From JBBATK01 sp046297095 (GTDB lineage: Bacteria > Bacteroidota > Ignavibacteria > Kapaibacteriales > NICIL-2): 50,149 bases of DNA. Made by a program: the position numbers and the translations under genes. Shown piece after piece: positions 9,363-17,860 of the stretch. The stretch is taken from positions 1 through 50,149 of the forward strand of contig JBKCNS010000060.1 in the NCBI GenBank assembly GCA_046297095.1, in the 5' to 3' direction. Positions within the stretch are counted from its first letter, which is position 1; every line of letters begins with the position of its first letter. The notes beneath the pieces were generated by a model, which was given only the letters and a program-made list of their open reading frames with translations, was not told the DNA's origin and did not search any database.

Positions 9363-10367
9363 ATGTCGTCTCACGAACTACAGCTACACCAATCGTTTCC
9401 CTTTGCGGAGCCTACTGCGCCGGGTATGTACACGGGCTATACGCCCGAGCTTCGCGCAGGAGTGATTGGTGCCGGCAAAGTGGGAATGAGTATTGCTCTG
9501 GCCCTGCACGCGCGCGGACACTTAGCGTGGATTGTAGCTCGCTCCGAGCAGCGCCGCAGTGAAGCTCGCATGGCATTTCCCTCGGTGCCGGTGTTTGCAT
9601 CCGGTGCCGACATTGATTCGCTTCCCGATTGGATTGCTATTTGCACTCCCGATGCACAGATTGCTGCTGCCGCTGCAGAGCTTGGCACATCTGCACTGTG
9701 GGAGAGCCATACTCAGCATTCACCTTGCGTTTTGGTGACGCATTGTTCAGGCGCACTGCATTCCAATGAACTTCAACCTGTGATTCGTACGGGCGTGCTC
9801 ACGGCTGCGATGCATCCGTTTCAAACATTTCCCTATGTGAGCGAGCGCTTGATCCATGGTATTGCGTGGGGTATTGAGTGCTCCGAACAATCACCGCCGG
9901 AATGCGCGCAGCGAGCGGCTCACGCGGTGCGCTGTGTGGGCGGAACGCCGGTGATACTTGGCCCCGAAACGGTGCAGCGCAAAGAGATTTATCACAGTGT
10001 TGCGGTGGTGGCATCGAATTATCTGACGGCGGTTGCTGCCGTGGCTAGGCAGGCAGCTCATGCTGCGAAGATTTCACCGACAGATTTTTTGCAACCCATC
10101 ATGCGCACGGCCATGGAGAATGCTTCCATGTGGATTGCGCGAGACTCCGCTCCGCCGCTAACCGGACCCATTGCGCGTGGCGACGTACAAACCGTGCGCA
10201 AGCATGTGGACGCCATGGAGCAGGCCGGTGAGCATGAATTGCTTCGTGCCTATGTGCTTATGGGATTGGTAACGGCCGACTACGCTGCTCGCACGAAGTT
10301 GATTGATGCGTCTGTGTATAACGAGTTGCGGGTGTATCTGGAAGGCGCGCTTACGCGCCAATCATAA
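9363..10367 (+). CDS. Rossmann-like / DUF2520 putative oxidoreductase
   Basis: The N-terminal NAD(P)-binding fold has GVIGAGKVGMSIALAL (an incomplete GxGxxG type, GAGKVG). A conserved CSGALHS and a HPFQTFP segment precede the C-terminal all-helical DUF2520 region. This is the architecture of the YqeC/DUF2520 dehydrogenase-like family, distantly related to ketopantoate and 6-phosphogluconate dehydrogenases. The substrate is unknown. The start at 9363 was chosen because it keeps a short leader before the Rossmann strand; an earlier in-frame GTG/ATG-like start at 9294 would overlap cysS. The 3' end overlaps the convergent nadC by 17 bases. Confidence 0.8.
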   Translation: MSSHELQLHQSFPFAEPTAPGMYTGYTPELRAGVIGAGKVGMSIALALHARGHLAWIVARSEQRRSEARMAFPSVPVFASGADIDSLPDWIAICTPDAQIAAAAAELGTSALWESHTQHSPCVLVTHCSGALHSNELQPVIRTGVLTAAMHPFQTFPYVSERLIHGIAWGIECSEQSPPECAQRAAHAVRCVGGTPVILGPETVQRKEIYHSVAVVASNYLTAVAAVARQAAHAAKISPTDFLQPIMRTAMENASMWIARDSAPPLTGPIARGDVQTVRKHVDAMEQAGEHELLRAYVLMGLVTADYAARTKLIDASVYNELRVYLEGALTRQS

Positions 10368-11208
10368 TCTCCATCGAGATATCCAGCGCGGGCGCACTGT
10401 GGGTGATTGCTCCGGTAGAAATATAATCAACGCCGGTTTCGGCGATCTGTTGTACGGTCTGCAACGTAATACCACCCGATGCCTCTGTTTCTTTGGTGCC
10501 TGCCACCAGCTCCACGCCTTTGCGCAGATGTTCCGGCGAAAAGTTGTCGAACATGATGCGGTGAAAACCTCCATGCGAGAGCGCCTCCACAACATCATGC
10601 AGAGTGTCGCACTCAACTTCTATGCGCACTCGGTCTTCCTCGTACTCAGATCGAACCGCATCGAGAGCGCCGGTGATACCACCCGCCGCCGCGATATGAT
10701 TATCCTTGATCATTATCATGTCGAACAATCCCATGCGATGATTCACCGCACCGCCGCATTGCGCCGCATACTTGTCCAGTAAGCGCCATCCCGGAATGGT
10801 CTTGCGCGTATCAAGAATTTTTGTGTTGGTATGAGCAATGGCCGATGCAAAGGCATGCGCCATGGTGGCTACGCCGCTCATGCGTTGAATAAAGTTCAAC
10901 GCGGTACGTTCACCCGAGAGAATTGCATGTGCATTGCCTAGCACTTCCGCAATCACGGTGCCCTTGGATACACGTGTACCCTCGGCACAACGCGCAGTGA
11001 ATTCGATATCGTCGTGCAATGTTCGCAACACGTGTTCCGCCACGGGCAAGCCGCACACCACACCATCGCTCTTGCACAGGAGCACGGCGCGTGCCCTGGC
11101 GCTGCCGGAGATAGTGAGCTCGGTGGTGAGATCGCCCGTTCCTACATCTTCTTGCAAAGCTATTTGCACCAGGCGGGCAACCGAGGAATCATGAAGAAGT
11201 GTGAGCAT
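10351..11208 (-). CDS. nadC: Nicotinate-nucleotide pyrophosphorylase (quinolinate phosphoribosyltransferase)
   Basis: Converts quinolinate and PRPP to nicotinate mononucleotide, CO2 and PPi in de novo NAD synthesis. Family motifs are clear: EDVGTGDLTTE near the N-terminus, SGERTALNFIQRMSG, the PRPP/quinolinate-binding DTRKTIPGWRLLDKYA, GGAVNHRMGL, IKDNHI, IEVECDT and MFDNFSPE, and the C-terminal EASGGITLQTV and DYISTGAITHSA. The 285-residue length is standard. It lies 78 bases downstream of kmo on the same strand, consistent with a kynurenine-to-NAD operon. A small 7-bp stem (11264-11283) lies between them. The 3' end overlaps the DUF2520 gene. Confidence 0.97.
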   Translation of the reverse strand: MLTLLHDSSVARLVQIALQEDVGTGDLTTELTISGSARARAVLLCKSDGVVCGLPVAEHVLRTLHDDIEFTARCAEGTRVSKGTVIAEVLGNAHAILSGERTALNFIQRMSGVATMAHAFASAIAHTNTKILDTRKTIPGWRLLDKYAAQCGGAVNHRMGLFDMIMIKDNHIAAAGGITGALDAVRSEYEEDRVRIEVECDTLHDVVEALSHGGFHRIMFDNFSPEHLRKGVELVAGTKETEASGGITLQTVQQIAETGVDYISTGAITHSAPALDISMEIMIGA

Positions 11209-11263
11209 GGTGCGTTGTGATGCCGTGAAGAAATTGAAGCGATAATGAAAGCAACAGAGACCG

Positions 11264-11283
11264 AGATAGTAGAGACACTATCT
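11264..11283 (-). other. Small inverted repeat between kmo and nadC
   Basis: A perfect 7-bp stem (AGATAGT / ACTATCT) with a 6-base loop lies 3 bases past the kmo stop. It has no T-tract, so it is more likely an RNA stability or partial-attenuation element than a terminator, if it is functional at all. Confidence 0.3.
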
Positions 11284-11286
11284 ATG

Positions 11287-12639
11287 CTAGGATGCTGTGA
11301 GAAGATCGGCGATAAAGTTCTTTACCTGTGGAGTATTCCACGTGTTCTCGATATCAGGCAGATCCATGATACGTTCCAGCAGAGCATCGTTGGTGAAGCC
11401 GCGGTTGTAGGCGTCGGCATAGGGAACATCCGGACTAAAGCTCACGAGCGTGTATTGGGGAACGTATTGAGCGGGAAACTCCTTGTGCATCATCGATTCG
11501 ATTTTCTTGCGCAGCAAGAAGCGGGCATCGGCCACCTTGTCGCGCATCTCCACAAAGTTGTTGATAGCCAGTTGGGCAATGGCATCGGCGTTGGGCTTGC
11601 GGGTGCGCTGGTATTCGTCCAGTGCGGCGGTCCAATCGTTCGGATGATGGTCCAGACACTCGGCGAAGGTAACGCAGTCCTCGAAGCCGCAGTTCATGCC
11701 TTGTCCGTAGAACGGAACAATTGCGTGAGCAGCATCGCCGATCAGAGCCACTTTATCGCGCCACACCCAGGGGAAGGTGCGCATAGTGGCAAGCGAACCC
11801 GTGGGATTGGTAAAGAAGTCGTGCACCAACGTGGGCATCAAGGCAAGTGCATCGGGGAACTCGCGCGTGAACAGATTGATAACATCGTTCTCGGTTTTGA
11901 TATTCTCGAAAGAATTCTCTCCGTGATAGGGATAGAAGAGTGTGCAGGTAAAGGTGCCGTCGGTATTGGGAAGAGCAATAAGCAAGAAGCTTTTTCGCGC
12001 CCAGATATGCAAGGCGTTCTTTTCCATTTGGAAGCTGCCGTTGGGACCGGGCGGGATGCTAAGTTCTTTATATCCGTGCTCCAAATATTCCTGAGAGTAG
12101 TTGCAGCGATCGGTCTTCATGATTTTCTCGCGAATAGCGCTGAAAGCACCGTCGGAACCAATCACCACGTCACTTTCCACCGTGGTATGAATGCCCGTGA
12201 CGTTGTGCACAAACTCCACGGAGGGTTTGTCCAGAGCCACATCCACTGCGCGTTCATCAAAATGCAGATGCACGTTCTCCATGTTCTCCGCGCAATTCAT
12301 GAGCGTGATGTTCAGATCGCGCCGAGAAACGGAGTTAATAGCTTGATCGCCGTCGCCGTACGGCTGATAGGTAAGATTGCCGCCTACGTCGTGCATCATG
12401 CGGCCCGTCATGGGAATAGCGATCTTCTTAATCTCGTCGATAATGCCCGCGCGTTCCAAGCCCCGCCAGCCGCGATCGCTCATAGCAAGGTTGATGGAAC
12501 GTCCGGCCGGAATACGCGCAGAGCGCATATCGGGACGCCGCTCATACACATGAACCGTATGCCCGCGTTTTGCTAAGTAGATAGACAGCAGCGAGCCTAC
12601 AAGTCCGGCTCCAACAATGGTGATGTTCTTTTGCGACAT
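11287..12639 (-). CDS. kmo: Kynurenine 3-monooxygenase (FAD-dependent)
   Basis: Class A flavoprotein hydroxylase converting L-kynurenine to 3-hydroxykynurenine with NADPH and O2. The FAD dinucleotide-binding motif GAGLVG is at 10-15. SINLAMSDRGWRGLE is the KMO-type segment after the first fold. DVVIGSDGAFSAIR is the DG motif, and GDAAHAIVPFYGQGMNCGFEDC is the second FAD motif. At about 450 residues it matches bacterial KMO. ATG at 12639 (MSQKN) places the flavin motif as usual; an in-frame GTG at 12651 is possible. It leads a two-gene operon with nadC, which implies tryptophan-derived quinolinate feeding NAD synthesis. The other pathway genes (TDO, kynureninase, HAO) are not in the window. 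Confidence 0.93.
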   Translation of the reverse strand: MSQKNITIVGAGLVGSLLSIYLAKRGHTVHVYERRPDMRSARIPAGRSINLAMSDRGWRGLERAGIIDEIKKIAIPMTGRMMHDVGGNLTYQPYGDGDQAINSVSRRDLNITLMNCAENMENVHLHFDERAVDVALDKPSVEFVHNVTGIHTTVESDVVIGSDGAFSAIREKIMKTDRCNYSQEYLEHGYKELSIPPGPNGSFQMEKNALHIWARKSFLLIALPNTDGTFTCTLFYPYHGENSFENIKTENDVINLFTREFPDALALMPTLVHDFFTNPTGSLATMRTFPWVWRDKVALIGDAAHAIVPFYGQGMNCGFEDCVTFAECLDHHPNDWTAALDEYQRTRKPNADAIAQLAINNFVEMRDKVADARFLLRKKIESMMHKEFPAQYVPQYTLVSFSPDVPYADAYNRGFTNDALLERIMDLPDIENTWNTPQVKNFIADLLTAS

Positions 12640-12728
12640 GGCGGAGATCACATGAAGTGCTATTGGTGAAAAGGCACGTTTGCAACGGACGCAGCGGATT
12701 CTACAAAACCGCTACGCCTAGTGCTGTG

Positions 12729-12736
12729 CAAAACTA
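12729..12736 (-). promoter_or_regulatory. Bacteroidota-type -7 element for kmo-nadC
   Basis: On the minus strand this reads TAGTTTTG (an exact TAnnTTTG), 90 bases upstream of the kmo ATG. It lies in a 15-bp block (12727-12741) identical to the block at 40346-40360 upstream of DUF1844-nadK. The rest of the 254-base spacer between kmo and the DinB-like gene holds no recognisable gene. Confidence 0.55.
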
Positions 12737-12905
12737 CAAAGCAAGCGGGTGGAGCGGGCGTAGTGAAACAAGAGCGGATGGGAATGCAGAGACTATCAGT
12801 TTTCTGTACATCGCAGATATACAGTCGGATTCAACCAGCGGGACAAACGCTTGTGGTATAGAGCTTTTGATTACTTTGATCCATGTTTTCCCATCGTTCA
12901 CACCC

Positions 12906-13406
12906 ATGATCGATCTCTACCTCAAACAATGCGAAGAGGCGCGGTTGTATGTATTGGCCTGCGCCGAGCAGAAGAAAGATGTTTCTGTGCAGGAGGGCGC
13001 GTGGTCTGCCTATGATGTTCTCGAGCACTGTTTGCTTGTGGAGCGCTCTATTTGCGGAATCATCCTCAAAGCGCCGAGTATTGCCACTGCCTGCGAAGCC
13101 AAATCTGATGCGGAGTTGGAGCAGGAGCGCGCTATGATTATGGCCACTGTGCCGAAACGTGAGCAACGCTATGAAGCGGCGGAGCGACTTCGTCCCCAAG
13201 GCCGCTACGCATACGACGAGCTGTGCACGCAGCTTGCGGCCTCCCGCGATTCTTTACTTCGCGCAGTGGAACGACGTTCAGATGCCGAAATGCGCTCCCT
13301 TGTATTTGCTCATGCTATCCGAGGTGATTTAACCCTTTACGGCTGGGTGTACTTTGCTGCTTGCCACGAGCTGCGCCATGCCGAACAGATTCTGCAGATG
13401 GGGTGA
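12906..13406 (+). CDS. DinB superfamily metal-binding protein
   Basis: A 166-residue four-helix-bundle protein of the DinB/YfiT type. Visible features are AWSAYDVLEHCLLVERS (first metal-ligand helix), a central His in VFAHAIRGDLTLYGW and the terminal HELRHAEQI, which together give the usual three-His site. Such proteins include thiol transferases and hydrolases, and the substrate cannot be inferred. ATG at 12906 was chosen because the upstream in-frame stretch to 12657 has no protein-like composition. A near-consensus TTACTTTG at 12871-12878 may be its promoter. It is followed 51 bases later by the thioesterase gene. Confidence 0.72.
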   Translation: MIDLYLKQCEEARLYVLACAEQKKDVSVQEGAWSAYDVLEHCLLVERSICGIILKAPSIATACEAKSDAELEQERAMIMATVPKREQRYEAAERLRPQGRYAYDELCTQLAASRDSLLRAVERRSDAEMRSLVFAHAIRGDLTLYGWVYFAACHELRHAEQILQMG

Positions 13407-13424
13407 CAGGCGGCGGAAATCAGG

Positions 13425-13432
13425 TAGTTTTG
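13425..13432 (+). promoter_or_regulatory. Bacteroidota-type -7 element (TAGTTTTG)
   Basis: Exact TAnnTTTG followed by CA, 25 bases before the thioesterase ATG. It would drive the thioesterase-phosphohexomutase-rsmD run. Confidence 0.6.
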
Positions 13433-13457
13433 CACGTATCATTTTTTACGTCTTCCT

Positions 13458-13946
13458 ATGAATCCCAAACATCCCTCGGAAAGTATTATTGAAATGACCG
13501 AAATGGTGTTGCCCAACGACACCAACTACCTGGGGAATTTGTTGGGTGGAAGGCTGATGCATTGGGTGGACATCGCAGCGGCTCTTGCCGCCATGAAGCA
13601 TAGCGGACGTGTGTGCGTGACCGCTTCGGTAGACGAAATCAACTTCTTTGAACCCATCAAGCTCAGTCACGTGGTGAAGCTCTACGCAAGTATTAATCGG
13701 GCATTCAAGACCTCTATGGAAGTTGGTGTGCGTGTGCATCGCGAGGATCCTTTGAACGGAACATCTGCACACACGGCATCGGCATACCTGACCTTTGTGG
13801 CTATAGATCAATACGGAAAACCGCTTCCCGTTCCTGCCATTTTGCCGCAAACCGACGCCGAGAAACGTCGCTATGAAGACGCGTTATATCGCCGTGAACA
13901 ACGTTTGAAAAACCGCGATGTTCTCAAACACCGTCAGGAAAAATAA
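13458..13946 (+). CDS. Hotdog-fold acyl-CoA thioesterase
   Basis: A YciA/ACOT-like hydrolase of acyl-CoA to free acid and CoA. The 162-residue sequence has the single hotdog domain with the catalytic-loop signature NYLGNLLGGRLMHWVDIAAA (D38 as the probable acidic residue). It continues with CVTASVDEINFFEPIKLSHVVKL, the conserved second strand of this family, and a basic C-terminal tail. No Shine-Dalgarno is seen. The phosphohexomutase ATG follows after 21 bases, so they are likely cotranscribed. Chain-length preference is unknown. Confidence 0.88.
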   Translation: MNPKHPSESIIEMTEMVLPNDTNYLGNLLGGRLMHWVDIAAALAAMKHSGRVCVTASVDEINFFEPIKLSHVVKLYASINRAFKTSMEVGVRVHREDPLNGTSAHTASAYLTFVAIDQYGKPLPVPAILPQTDAEKRRYEDALYRREQRLKNRDVLKHRQEK

Positions 13947-13967
13947 TCTTCAACCAAAACTGATGTT

Positions 13968-15359
13968 ATGCCTCTGATTCGATCCATCTCCGGTGTTCGC
14001 GCAACTCTTGGCGATGCCTGCACGCCCGATATCGTGGCGGCCTATGTTATGGCGTACTCGGCAGTGATGCCGGAAGGTGCCATTGTGGTGGGCAGAGACG
14101 GACGTCCCTCCGGCAAATGGATGGAGTCTGTAGTGCTTGGCGCTCTAGCCGCCTGCGGGCGTCCTGCGCGCTCCGCCGGTATGGTTCCCACACCCACCGT
14201 GCAGCTTCTTACCGAGAAGAGCGATGCCGTTGGCGGAATTATTATCACTGCCTCTCACAATCCCGCTCCGTGGAACGGATTGAAATTCCTTGCGTCCGAC
14301 GGTACCTTCCTGGATGCCGATGCTAACGCACGTTTGTGGAACGCTCTGGATACACGCAGCTTTTCCTGCTCTTCCGAGCAGCAATCAGCGCCCGTTACGA
14401 TGATTGACGATGCCCTCGATCAACACATCAACGCGGTTCTTGCATTGCCGCTCTTTAGCAGTGATGCTCTGCAGCGAATTCGCGCTCGCGCCCTACGCGT
14501 GGTGGTGGATGCCGTGAATTGCTCCGGCTCTCGTGCCGTGCCGCAGCTGCTGCGCGCTCTTGGTGTGGAGGTAATAGAGCTCTATTGTACCGGCTCCGGA
14601 GAGTTTCCTCACACCCCCGAACCCCTGACAGAACATCTGGGAGACCTGTGCCATGCCGTGCGCGAGCATCGTGCCGATGCGGGTTTTGCGGTAGATCCCG
14701 ATGCCGATCGTTTGGTGATTATCGATCATCGCGGTCAGGCTATTGGCGAAGAACGTACCGTGATGCTGGCTATCGAAGCAGTGATGCGCAATGCCTTGCT
14801 CTTTAGCGGTAGCAGCGATGAAGGTGCTTCCCCGGATACTCCTCCCGTGGCCGTTGTGAATATGTCTACCTCGCGCATGGCGATGGATGCAGCACTGCGG
14901 TATAACGGACGCTGCGAGCTTGCACCGGTGGGCGAGATAAATGTGGTGCGGGCAATGCAACGCACAAAGGCATGTGTGGGCGGCGAAGGCAGCGGCGGTG
15001 TGATTGTGCCGGCATGTCATTACGGACGCGACTCGCTGGTGGGTTGCGCGTTAACGATATGGCTCATGGCGCACACAACAGAGGCCGAATGGAGCACGCT
15101 CACAACCGAGCAGAAGTATTGCATGCTCAAAACAAAATTCACCGTGGCGGAACGACCTTCCTCCTTCAACGTGAAGCTTGATGCTCACGAGGCAGAGCAA
15201 ACCAGGATCTCGTACGACGATGGTGTGCGCGTGGACTGGGAGGACTCGTGGGTGCAATTGCGCGCGTCGAACACCGAGCCCATTGTGCGCATCATTGCCG
15301 AAGCAGCCACACGCACACAGGCCGAAGCACTGATTGCACGAGCGCAGGAGTGGGTGTAG
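13968..15359 (+). CDS. glmM: Phosphoglucosamine mutase / phosphohexomutase
   Basis: Alpha-D-phosphohexomutase, probably GlmM, interconverting glucosamine-6-P and glucosamine-1-P for UDP-GlcNAc. The four family loops are present: the phosphoserine loop ITASHNPAPWNG with S96, the metal loop DPDADRLVI, the sugar-binding GEGSGGVIVP and the phosphate-binding RASNTEPIVRI. VVGRDGRPSG is the N-terminal signature. At 463 residues it is slightly longer than classic GlmM and resembles the GlmM-like group with GEINVVRAM. A phosphomannomutase or phosphoglucomutase role cannot be excluded. rsmD begins 3 bases after its stop. Confidence 0.85.
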   Translation: MPLIRSISGVRATLGDACTPDIVAAYVMAYSAVMPEGAIVVGRDGRPSGKWMESVVLGALAACGRPARSAGMVPTPTVQLLTEKSDAVGGIIITASHNPAPWNGLKFLASDGTFLDADANARLWNALDTRSFSCSSEQQSAPVTMIDDALDQHINAVLALPLFSSDALQRIRARALRVVVDAVNCSGSRAVPQLLRALGVEVIELYCTGSGEFPHTPEPLTEHLGDLCHAVREHRADAGFAVDPDADRLVIIDHRGQAIGEERTVMLAIEAVMRNALLFSGSSDEGASPDTPPVAVVNMSTSRMAMDAALRYNGRCELAPVGEINVVRAMQRTKACVGGEGSGGVIVPACHYGRDSLVGCALTIWLMAHTTEAEWSTLTTEQKYCMLKTKFTVAERPSSFNVKLDAHEAEQTRISYDDGVRVDWEDSWVQLRASNTEPIVRIIAEAATRTQAEALIARAQEWV

Positions 15360-15362
15360 GCC

Positions 15363-15911
15363 ATGCGCATTATTGCAGGCACGCATAGAGGGCGTTTGCT
15401 TCCCGCCAAAGTTCACGAGGGTGTTCGCCCCACACTGGACGCCACCCGCGAGAGTATCTTCAACATGCTAGGGCATCGCGTGCAATGGCAAGGTGCAACG
15501 GTGTGCGATGTTTTTGCAGGGACGGGAGCATTAGGTATCGAAGCCCTAAGCCGCGGCGCCGCGCACTGCACGTTTGTAGAGAAACAGAGGCGTGTAGCAA
15601 AGGGAATAGAAGAGAATCTTAAAGCGTTGAAGCTTGAGCATCAGGCAAGTATAATCTTGGCAGATGCCACAGAGTTTGTGCGGGAACACCGGGATGCCTT
15701 CGATGTGATTTTTATCGATCCGCCCTATGCTTTGCACACAGAGAATGCTTTGATAGAATGCATCGCGGAGCGAGGTTTGGTGCGCCCCGGCGGACTTTGC
15801 ATAGCCGAACACGATCGCTTTGAAGTACTGATCGCTCCAAGGGGTTGGCAATTGCTGGCAAACAAAACGTACGGCGATACGGTTGTGGATGTGTTTCAAT
15901 CCTCGTCCTAA
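15363..15911 (+). CDS. rsmD: 16S rRNA (guanine966-N2)-methyltransferase
   Basis: SAM-dependent methyltransferase acting on G966 of 16S rRNA. The protein opens with MRIIAGTHRGRLL and RPTLDATRESIFNML, the RsmD signature. It carries the SAM motif CDVFAGTGALGIEALSRGA and the catalytic FIDPPYA (DPPY). The length of 182 residues is standard. It starts 3 bases after the mutase stop, so it shares an operon. Its last bases overlap by 4 the convergent gene at 15908. Confidence 0.94.
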   Translation: MRIIAGTHRGRLLPAKVHEGVRPTLDATRESIFNMLGHRVQWQGATVCDVFAGTGALGIEALSRGAAHCTFVEKQRRVAKGIEENLKALKLEHQASIILADATEFVREHRDAFDVIFIDPPYALHTENALIECIAERGLVRPGGLCIAEHDRFEVLIAPRGWQLLANKTYGDTVVDVFQSSS

Positions 15912-16624
15912 TGCCCTATAGCAATCCAGTTAAAATTCTGTGAGCCGCTAAATCCCCAGGGCGTGTAGCGAGGATCCATTTTCACCACAAAGCCGGTACG
16001 CGATACCGAATCCAGCACCAGCGGATAGTGGTTGGATGTTTTCGCGATTTGCTTCTCGGTGCGTTGACCCACCAATTGTGTGAGCTGTGTGGTGGCAGTC
16101 ATGTACACCAGCGGCGGATCCAGAAACGACTCCCGGAACTCCACAGGATCGTCGGTCGAGGCATTTCCGTACTCGATACGGAACTGCGTACCCAGCGAGT
16201 CCACAAAGCTGGCACTGTTAGAACCAAAACTATACGGAGCGTTTCGAAGGTTGCTTACCAATCGAACACTATCCTTGAGCATGCGAAGCTTTGCCTGCAA
16301 ATCGGAGATAAGCTCCCGATTCAACAACAAGAACGAACTCAAGGAATCGCTTGCTTCTTTTTTGAACTCCGTGCTGGACACATACGTGCGCGTTAAGCTG
16401 AGAGCTTTTTCCTGCACATAGTTATTGAAGCCCAAGAAGGTGATAGTGGCAATGATGATGGTGATGAGCGTAACAATAAAGGTTACCCAGGTTAGCACCC
16501 AACGAATGCCTTTGTCCTTTACGCGCAGCCAGATGTTGTCGTAGTCTTCCGTGGCAAGAAAGGCGCGAGGCCGCTCGCGATGCTCATCGCTCGGTTGCGT
16601 TGGTGAGTTAAACTCGCTTGCCAT
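15908..16624 (-). CDS. Single-pass membrane protein with H-type-lectin-like C-terminal domain
   Basis: A 238-residue protein not recognised as a named family over its full length. A hydrophilic N-terminus (1-40) is followed by one strong transmembrane segment (about 43-68, VLTWVTFIVTLITIIIATI). A helical, probably coiled-coil stretch follows (about 70-125), and then a beta-rich C-terminal domain. That domain has FRESFLDPPLVYMTATTQL and, near the end, SRTGFVVKMD followed by FNWIAIGH. The spacing and the terminal W-x-A-x-G resemble the H-type lectin fold. If so, it displays a small carbohydrate-binding or trimerising domain outside the membrane. The lectin assignment is tentative. It has its own promoter at 16641-16648. 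Confidence 0.6.
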   Translation of the reverse strand: MASEFNSPTQPSDEHRERPRAFLATEDYDNIWLRVKDKGIRWVLTWVTFIVTLITIIIATITFLGFNNYVQEKALSLTRTYVSSTEFKKEASDSLSSFLLLNRELISDLQAKLRMLKDSVRLVSNLRNAPYSFGSNSASFVDSLGTQFRIEYGNASTDDPVEFRESFLDPPLVYMTATTQLTQLVGQRTEKQIAKTSNHYPLVLDSVSRTGFVVKMDPRYTPWGFSGSQNFNWIAIGH

Positions 16625-16640
16625 AGTGCCTCCAAAAAAA

Positions 16641-16648
16641 CAAAGGTA
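16641..16648 (-). promoter_or_regulatory. Bacteroidota-type -7 element (minus strand TACCTTTG)
   Basis: Exact TAnnTTTG on the minus strand, 17 bases upstream of the ATG at 16624, implying a very short leader for the membrane protein gene. Confidence 0.55.
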
Positions 16649-16763
16649 TTGCGAATTGGTGTACAGCGCGGCTGTATTCCACAGTCGAACTGCCTACCGG
16701 TGCCGGACATCTCGGCGCCAAAATTACTCACTGTACTCGCACTCTGCGCTTCGGGCAGTTCTC

Positions 16764-17690
16764 TCACCTGTATTTTCTCATCCACGAGAAGTGATCACGC
16801 ACCAGTCTGTGGCGTTCTTCGGTAAGGTACTCTAAAAAAGATTCCGCTACCGGAGACAAGCGCTTGGATGCCAGCCACACCAGTCTCCACTGCGAGGTAA
16901 TGGGAAAGTTCTTCATACCGATGATATGCAGCGAGCCGGCCTCCAACTCACGATGAATTCCCACGAGCGGAATGATGGATACGCCCAGACCCGCAAGCAC
17001 CGCCTGTTTGACGGCCTCGTAGGAACTCAGTTCCAGTTTCTTGCGCGCAGGCAAGTCGTACTGCTCGGCAAAGCGCTCCAGCAATGTGCGCGTCCCGGAG
17101 CCCACCTCGCGGTAGATCAGAGGCATGGTTTGCAGCTGCTCCCAGTTCCTGCTTCGCTGCGGCGAAGATGCTTTGGTATTGGCCACCACAAAGAGCTTGT
17201 TCTCCATGATGTCCAGCGTATTCACCTTCAACGAGTCCGGCAGAATAGACATCACGGCAAAATCAATTTCGTTCTTCTCTAAGCTCTCCACCACGCGCGC
17301 TTTGTTGGTAACATCGATCTGCCATTCAATACCGGCATGCTTGGTATAGAACTCGCTGATTAGCGTTGGCACAAAGTATTGCGCTGTAGAAACAATGGAT
17401 AACCGCAGGCGTCCGGACATCTGCCCTTTGTACGCTTGGGTTTTGAAATCGATGGCATATACTTCGTCGATAATTCTCTCGGCCGCACGGGCAATCTCCT
17501 GCCCGAACTCCGTTACATACAGTTTGCGGCCCACCACTTCCACCAACGCCACATCGAACTGCTCCTGAAACTGACGCAACTGTATGGAAACCGCCGGCTG
17601 CGAGAGGTTCAGCTCGGCCGCAGCTTTTGTGATGCTACCCGTTCGGGAAATGGTGAGGAATATTCGCAGTTGGTGAAGAGTGTAGTTCAT
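16764..17690 (-). CDS. LysR-family transcriptional regulator
   Basis: Helix-turn-helix regulator. The N-terminal domain TLHQLRIFLTISRTGSITKA followed by LNLSQPAVSIQLRQ is the canonical LysR winged helix. The rest is the periplasmic-binding-protein-like effector domain (about 90-300) with FVPTLISEF and GVSIIPLVG. The closest feel is the CbbR/CysB-like subgroup, but the effector is unknown. ATG at 17690 (MNYTLHQ) is preferred over an in-frame TTG two codons earlier. It is divergent from the isocitrate dehydrogenase gene, with a T-N11-A palindrome between them, so regulation of that gene and itself is likely. Confidence 0.92.
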   Translation of the reverse strand: MNYTLHQLRIFLTISRTGSITKAAAELNLSQPAVSIQLRQFQEQFDVALVEVVGRKLYVTEFGQEIARAAERIIDEVYAIDFKTQAYKGQMSGRLRLSIVSTAQYFVPTLISEFYTKHAGIEWQIDVTNKARVVESLEKNEIDFAVMSILPDSLKVNTLDIMENKLFVVANTKASSPQRSRNWEQLQTMPLIYREVGSGTRTLLERFAEQYDLPARKKLELSSYEAVKQAVLAGLGVSIIPLVGIHRELEAGSLHIIGMKNFPITSQWRLVWLASKRLSPVAESFLEYLTEERHRLVRDHFSWMRKYR

Positions 17691-17758
17691 AGGCAAAACA
17701 GTTATCGATTGACGGGGGCATGCTTAGGGCGCAGCAGGTTCCGGTGATTTGTGGTTTG

Positions 17759-17788
17759 TGACTCTGACTCTGATGCTGATGCTGATGT
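17759..17788 (+). repeat. Degenerate 6-bp tandem repeat, 5 copies
   Basis: TGACTC TGACTC TGATGC TGATGC TGATGT in tandem, just 5' of the LysR-type operator in the LysR-icd spacer. Confidence 0.7.
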
Positions 17789-17796
17789 TCATTTTG

Positions 17797-17829
17797 AATC
17801 ATAAGTTTTACTTATGATTACCATGGTAA
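17797..17829. promoter_or_regulatory. Probable LysR-type operator: two adjoining palindromes
   Basis: Perfect 10-bp arms AATCATAAGT (17797-17806) and ACTTATGATT (17810-17819) flank a TTT spacer and contain the T-N11-A LysR box (T17802 to A17814). A perfect 12-bp palindrome TTACCATGGTAA (17818-17829) adjoins it. The centre at 17808 lies about 66 bases before the inferred icd start point, the usual distance of a LysR recognition site. Confidence 0.65.
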
Positions 17830-17860
17830 ACTTAAATAGAAGTAAATGAATGCAAAGCCG

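Noticed and set aside
11245..12576. Open frame of 443 codons on the plus strand opposite kmo
   Set aside because: It is the antisense of a clear KMO gene with all flavin motifs; the plus-strand translation has no family features and lies outside a promoter context.
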